The position numbers and the translations under genes are program-made. The notes under the pieces were generated by a model. It did no database searches and was not told the origin of the DNA. It was given only the letters and a program-made list of their open reading frames with translations. Of a DNA stretch of 8,224 bases, positions 5,925 through 8,224 are shown in pieces (position 1 is the first letter of the stretch; the number at the start of each line of letters is the position of its first letter). The stretch spans positions 1-8,224 of the forward strand of contig JALSHW010000311.1 in the NCBI GenBank assembly GCA_026982035.1, given 5' to 3'. Source of the DNA: Phycisphaerales bacterium (GTDB lineage Bacteria > Planctomycetota > Phycisphaerae > Phycisphaerales > UBA1924).

Positions 5925-7562
5925 CTACAGCAACGATTCCGGGTTCTGCAACGATTCCACAATCTCCGCCAAAGCCAAAGCCGCCGTCGCCCCATCAACA
6001 ACCCGATGATCACACGCAAGCGACAAAGGCATCACCTTGCCCACCATCAACCGCCCATTCTGCACCACCGCCCCGTCATACGCCTTCCCAATCGCCAAAA
6101 TCGCCACCTCAGGATAATTAATCACAGGCGTCGCAAATCGACCAGCATGCGACCCAACATTACTGATCGTAAAGGTCGATCCCATCAACTGATCCCGCGG
6201 AATCGAACGATCCCGAGCACTCGCCGCAATCTGCCCAATCGACTGCGCAAGTTCAACAACATTCATCCGATCCGAATCCCGCATCACAGGCACCATCAAC
6301 CCACTATCCGTATCCGTCGCAATCCCAAGATGCACCGCCCCATACTGCACAATCTCCGACGCCTCATCATCCACAATCGCATTCATCGCCCCAAACTTCC
6401 CAGCCAACGCCCGCGAAACCGCCGCACACACAAACGGCAAGAAAGTCACCTTCACCCCACTCGACGCACTCACTTCCTTCCGAAGCGCATCCAAAGCCGT
6501 CACATCCGCCTCATCAACAACGGTAAAGTGAACCGCCGTATCCACCGCATGACGCAACCGATTCGCAATCGTCCGCCGAATCCCCTTAAACGGAATCCGC
6601 GCTTCATCCATTCCCTGCCCAACCAAACTCTGCTGCGCCGGATCAGGAATCGGACGAAACGCCCCAGGGCCTTGATACCCAGGAGCCGTTGGTACCCCGC
6701 CCATTTGTGGCGGATACCCATAAGGCATCGGCGGTGGGGGTGGTGGATACCCATACCCCGGAGGCGGTGGGGGGGCATAACCATACGGCGGATACGCATA
6801 CGCCGGTTGTGGCTGATACCCGTATCCCTGTGATGGGTACGGCATCGGTTGCGGCGCCGGATACTGACCCGCAGGCATCTGCTGTGGAGCATGAGCCGCC
6901 GGAATCTGCGTCGTCGGCAAGTTCAAAGGCCGACGAGTCTCCGCAGGTCTCGGCACTGAAACTGGCACTGAAACAGGTGCAGCCGGAGCCGCCGGTGTTG
7001 AAGCAACAGGAGCCGCAACCGAAGCAACCGCCCCACCCGACGCCTTGGCATTCTCAACATCCTTCTTCGTCACCCGTCCCCCAATACCCGTCCCCGCAAT
7101 CAAATTAATATCTACCCCCGCATCCCGCGCCATCCGCCGAACCGCAGGCGAAGCCAACGCCTTCCCATCGCTCGCATTCATCCCAGGCGTCGAATCCGAC
7201 ATCTGTCCAACCACCGACCCCTGATCTGCAGGCCGTTCCTCAGGCCGATCCTCTTCCTTCACCGCCGCGACTGATTCAGGTGACGAAGCAGGAGCATCAT
7301 CACTTCCACCCTCATAAGTCACAAACGGAGCCCCCACCTTAATCGTGTCCCCATCGGCCCCATGCAAAGTCTTAATCGTCCCCGCCCGAGGCGACGGCAC
7401 CTCAACCAACGCCTTATCCGTCTCCATCTCCGCAATCACTTCAAGCTCATCAACCGTGTCCCCCTCCTTGACCACCCACTTAATAAGCTCGGCCTCTTCA
7501 AGCCCCTCCCCAAGATCAGGAAGAATAAATACATTCGGATCAGATGAAACTTTACCAGCCAT
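5925..7562 (-). CDS. pdhC: Dihydrolipoamide acyltransferase E2 of a pyruvate (or branched-chain 2-oxoacid) dehydrogenase complex
   Basis: 545 aa. E2 takes the acyl group made by E1 onto a swinging lipoyl arm and passes it to coenzyme A, forming the core of a large cytoplasmic complex. One N-terminal lipoyl domain (about 9-85) carries the lipoylated lysine in METDKA (Lys50). The peripheral-subunit-binding domain (about 136-171; SPAVRRMARDAGVD, then GTGIGGRVTKKDV) docks E1 or E3. The catalytic domain (about 320-545) has FTISNVGS (464-471) and DHRVVDG (518-524) with catalytic His519 and Asp523. Between them is a long linker: Ala/Pro-rich from about 175, then strongly Pro/Tyr/Gly-rich at about 231-300, with two poly-Pro runs. 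GGAG lies five bases before the ATG. The E1beta gene ends 99 bp upstream, supporting one operon. Pyruvate is the likelier substrate, but a branched-chain E2 cannot be excluded from motifs alone. Confidence 0.95.
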   Translation of the reverse strand: MAGKVSSDPNVFILPDLGEGLEEAELIKWVVKEGDTVDELEVIAEMETDKALVEVPSPRAGTIKTLHGADGDTIKVGAPFVTYEGGSDDAPASSPESVAAVKEEDRPEERPADQGSVVGQMSDSTPGMNASDGKALASPAVRRMARDAGVDINLIAGTGIGGRVTKKDVENAKASGGAVASVAAPVASTPAAPAAPVSVPVSVPRPAETRRPLNLPTTQIPAAHAPQQMPAGQYPAPQPMPYPSQGYGYQPQPAYAYPPYGYAPPPPPGYGYPPPPPPMPYGYPPQMGGVPTAPGYQGPGAFRPIPDPAQQSLVGQGMDEARIPFKGIRRTIANRLRHAVDTAVHFTVVDEADVTALDALRKEVSASSGVKVTFLPFVCAAVSRALAGKFGAMNAIVDDEASEIVQYGAVHLGIATDTDSGLMVPVMRDSDRMNVVELAQSIGQIAASARDRSIPRDQLMGSTFTISNVGSHAGRFATPVINYPEVAILAIGKAYDGAVVQNGRLMVGKVMPLSLACDHRVVDGATAALALAEIVESLQNPESLL

Positions 7563-7611
7563 ATCAACTCCAGGGGGACCGGGTCACAGTGAGTTCAACC
7601 ATTCTTGCCTC

Positions 7612-7638
7612 TTCTCTGTGCCCTCTGTGTCCTCTGTG
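7612..7638 (-). repeat. 9-bp tandem repeat (CACAGAG core) between E1beta and E2 genes
   Basis: Three contiguous 9-base units, read on the minus strand as CACAGAGGA, CACAGAGGG and CACAGAGAA, preceded by TCAC. It occupies the short spacer inside a probable operon. From memory, runs of this kind with a CACAGAGG core recur between genes of many unrelated bacteria, including planctomycetes, but their role is not known to me. It is not a terminator: the units do not pair with each other. Confidence 0.8.
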
Positions 7639-7661
7639 GTGAAAAAACAATCAAAAACAAC

Positions 7662-8224
7662 TCAATACGCCAAACACTCCACAATCCCCTTCAGGATCCG
7701 AGGCGCCTCAGGCAAATACTCATTCTCCAACTTGTAATAAGGCATGATCGTATCAAACCCCGTCACCCGCTGAACCGGCGCCTCCAGATGCAAGAAACAC
7801 TCCTCCATCACGCGCGCCGAAATCTCCGCCCCAAACCCACCCGTCAGCGGCGCCTCATGCACAATCACGCACCGGCCAGTCTTACACACAGACTCGGCCA
7901 CCGTGTCCATATCAAACGGATAAATCGACCGCAAATCAATCAACTCCACCGAAACATCCTCAGGCAGATTATCAATCGCCTCAAGACACTGAAACACCGG
8001 AGCCCCCCAAGTCACAACCGTCAGGTCCTCACCCTCAGAAACAACCTTCGCCTTTCCAATCGGAATCTCATAATACTCTTCAGGAACCTCTTCCTTGAAT
8101 GTCCGATACACCCGTTTGGGTTCAAAGAAGATCACCGGATCAGGATCCGCGATCGCCGCGTTGAGCAACCCCTTCGCATCATAAGGCGTACAAGGCATCA
8201 ACACCTTAATCCCAGGCGAATGCG
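7662..8224 (-). CDS. pdhB: 2-oxoacid dehydrogenase E1 component, beta subunit, C-terminal part (cut by right edge)
   Basis: 186 residues are visible. The frame continues to the window edge (reading HSPGIKVLMPCTPYDAKGLL), so a GTG at 8204 is internal, not the start. E1beta pairs with E1alpha to decarboxylate a 2-oxo acid on thiamine diphosphate and reductively acylate the lipoyl arm of E2. What is seen is the end of the pyrimidine-binding domain (PYDAKGLLNAAI; DPVIFFEPKRVYR) and the transketolase C-terminal domain: TVVTWGAP, VELIDLRSIYPFD, VIVHEAPLTGGFGAEI and RVTGFDTIMPYYKLENEYLP. The missing N-terminal part is about 140 residues by the family's usual length of roughly 325. It is followed after 99 bp by E2, as in pdh and bkd operons. 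E1alpha is expected beyond the right edge. Motifs do not settle pyruvate versus branched-chain substrate. Confidence 0.93.
   Translation of the reverse strand, partial: HSPGIKVLMPCTPYDAKGLLNAAIADPDPVIFFEPKRVYRTFKEEVPEEYYEIPIGKAKVVSEGEDLTVVTWGAPVFQCLEAIDNLPEDVSVELIDLRSIYPFDMDTVAESVCKTGRCVIVHEAPLTGGFGAEISARVMEECFLHLEAPVQRVTGFDTIMPYYKLENEYLPEAPRILKGIVECLAY

Noticed and set aside
6006..6833. Plus-strand open frame opposite E2
   Set aside because: Arg/His/Pro/Ile-rich shadow of a well-supported E2 gene with no motif of its own.
8202..8204. GTG as the start of the E1beta gene
   Set aside because: The frame continues to the right edge with conserved E1beta sequence (SPGIKV), so this is an internal codon of a truncated gene.

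Overview
The window looks like ordinary chromosome from a planctomycete, most likely class Phycisphaerae. The best clue is the C-terminal module shared by two exported proteins: it starts CPAD, holds two Ca-loop (dockerin-like) repeats with NFSD motifs and closes with Gly-Cys. I know this style from Phycisphaerae secreted proteins. A pyruvate-dehydrogenase-type E1beta-E2 gene pair and a zinc-ligand-free ribosomal protein L31 fit a free-living aerobic heterotroph. The taxonomic call is inference, not a database result.

Every gene I can support is on the minus strand, so the direction of transcription is from high to low coordinates. In that order: (1) the C-terminal part of a 2-oxoacid dehydrogenase E1 beta subunit, cut by the right edge (8224-7662); (2) a 99-bp gap with a 9-bp tandem repeat; (3) a complete dihydrolipoamide acyltransferase E2 with a remarkable Pro/Tyr/Gly-rich linker (7562-5925); (4) a 277-aa exported protein of unknown function with a C-terminal dockerin-like module (5790-4957); (5) rpmE for L31 (4839-4618), with its own candidate promoter and terminator; (6) a 443-bp gene-free stretch holding eight in-phase heptamers, G-rich on the coding strand, and a candidate promoter; (7) a 1187-aa exported metzincin metalloprotease with duplicated Ig-like/jelly-roll units and a C-terminal dockerin-like pair (4174-611), followed by a strong intrinsic terminator; (8) the start of methionine synthase MetH or a related homocysteine S-methyltransferase, cut by the left edge (482-1), with a perfect -10 box.

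E1beta and E2 work together in one complex that turns a 2-oxo acid into acyl-CoA. The two exported proteins share a C-terminal module and so probably share a destination or binding partner at the cell surface or outside. L31 and MetH are housekeeping genes. The coding strand is strikingly G+T-rich, even between genes. This produces many long open frames on the plus strand with Arg/Pro/His/Ile-rich translations, which I treat as artefacts. I see no phage, transposase, CRISPR, tRNA or rRNA. I do not see a clear new multi-gene system. The most unusual items are the modular metalloprotease, the Cys-bracketed dockerin module, the G-rich heptamer array and the E2 linker.
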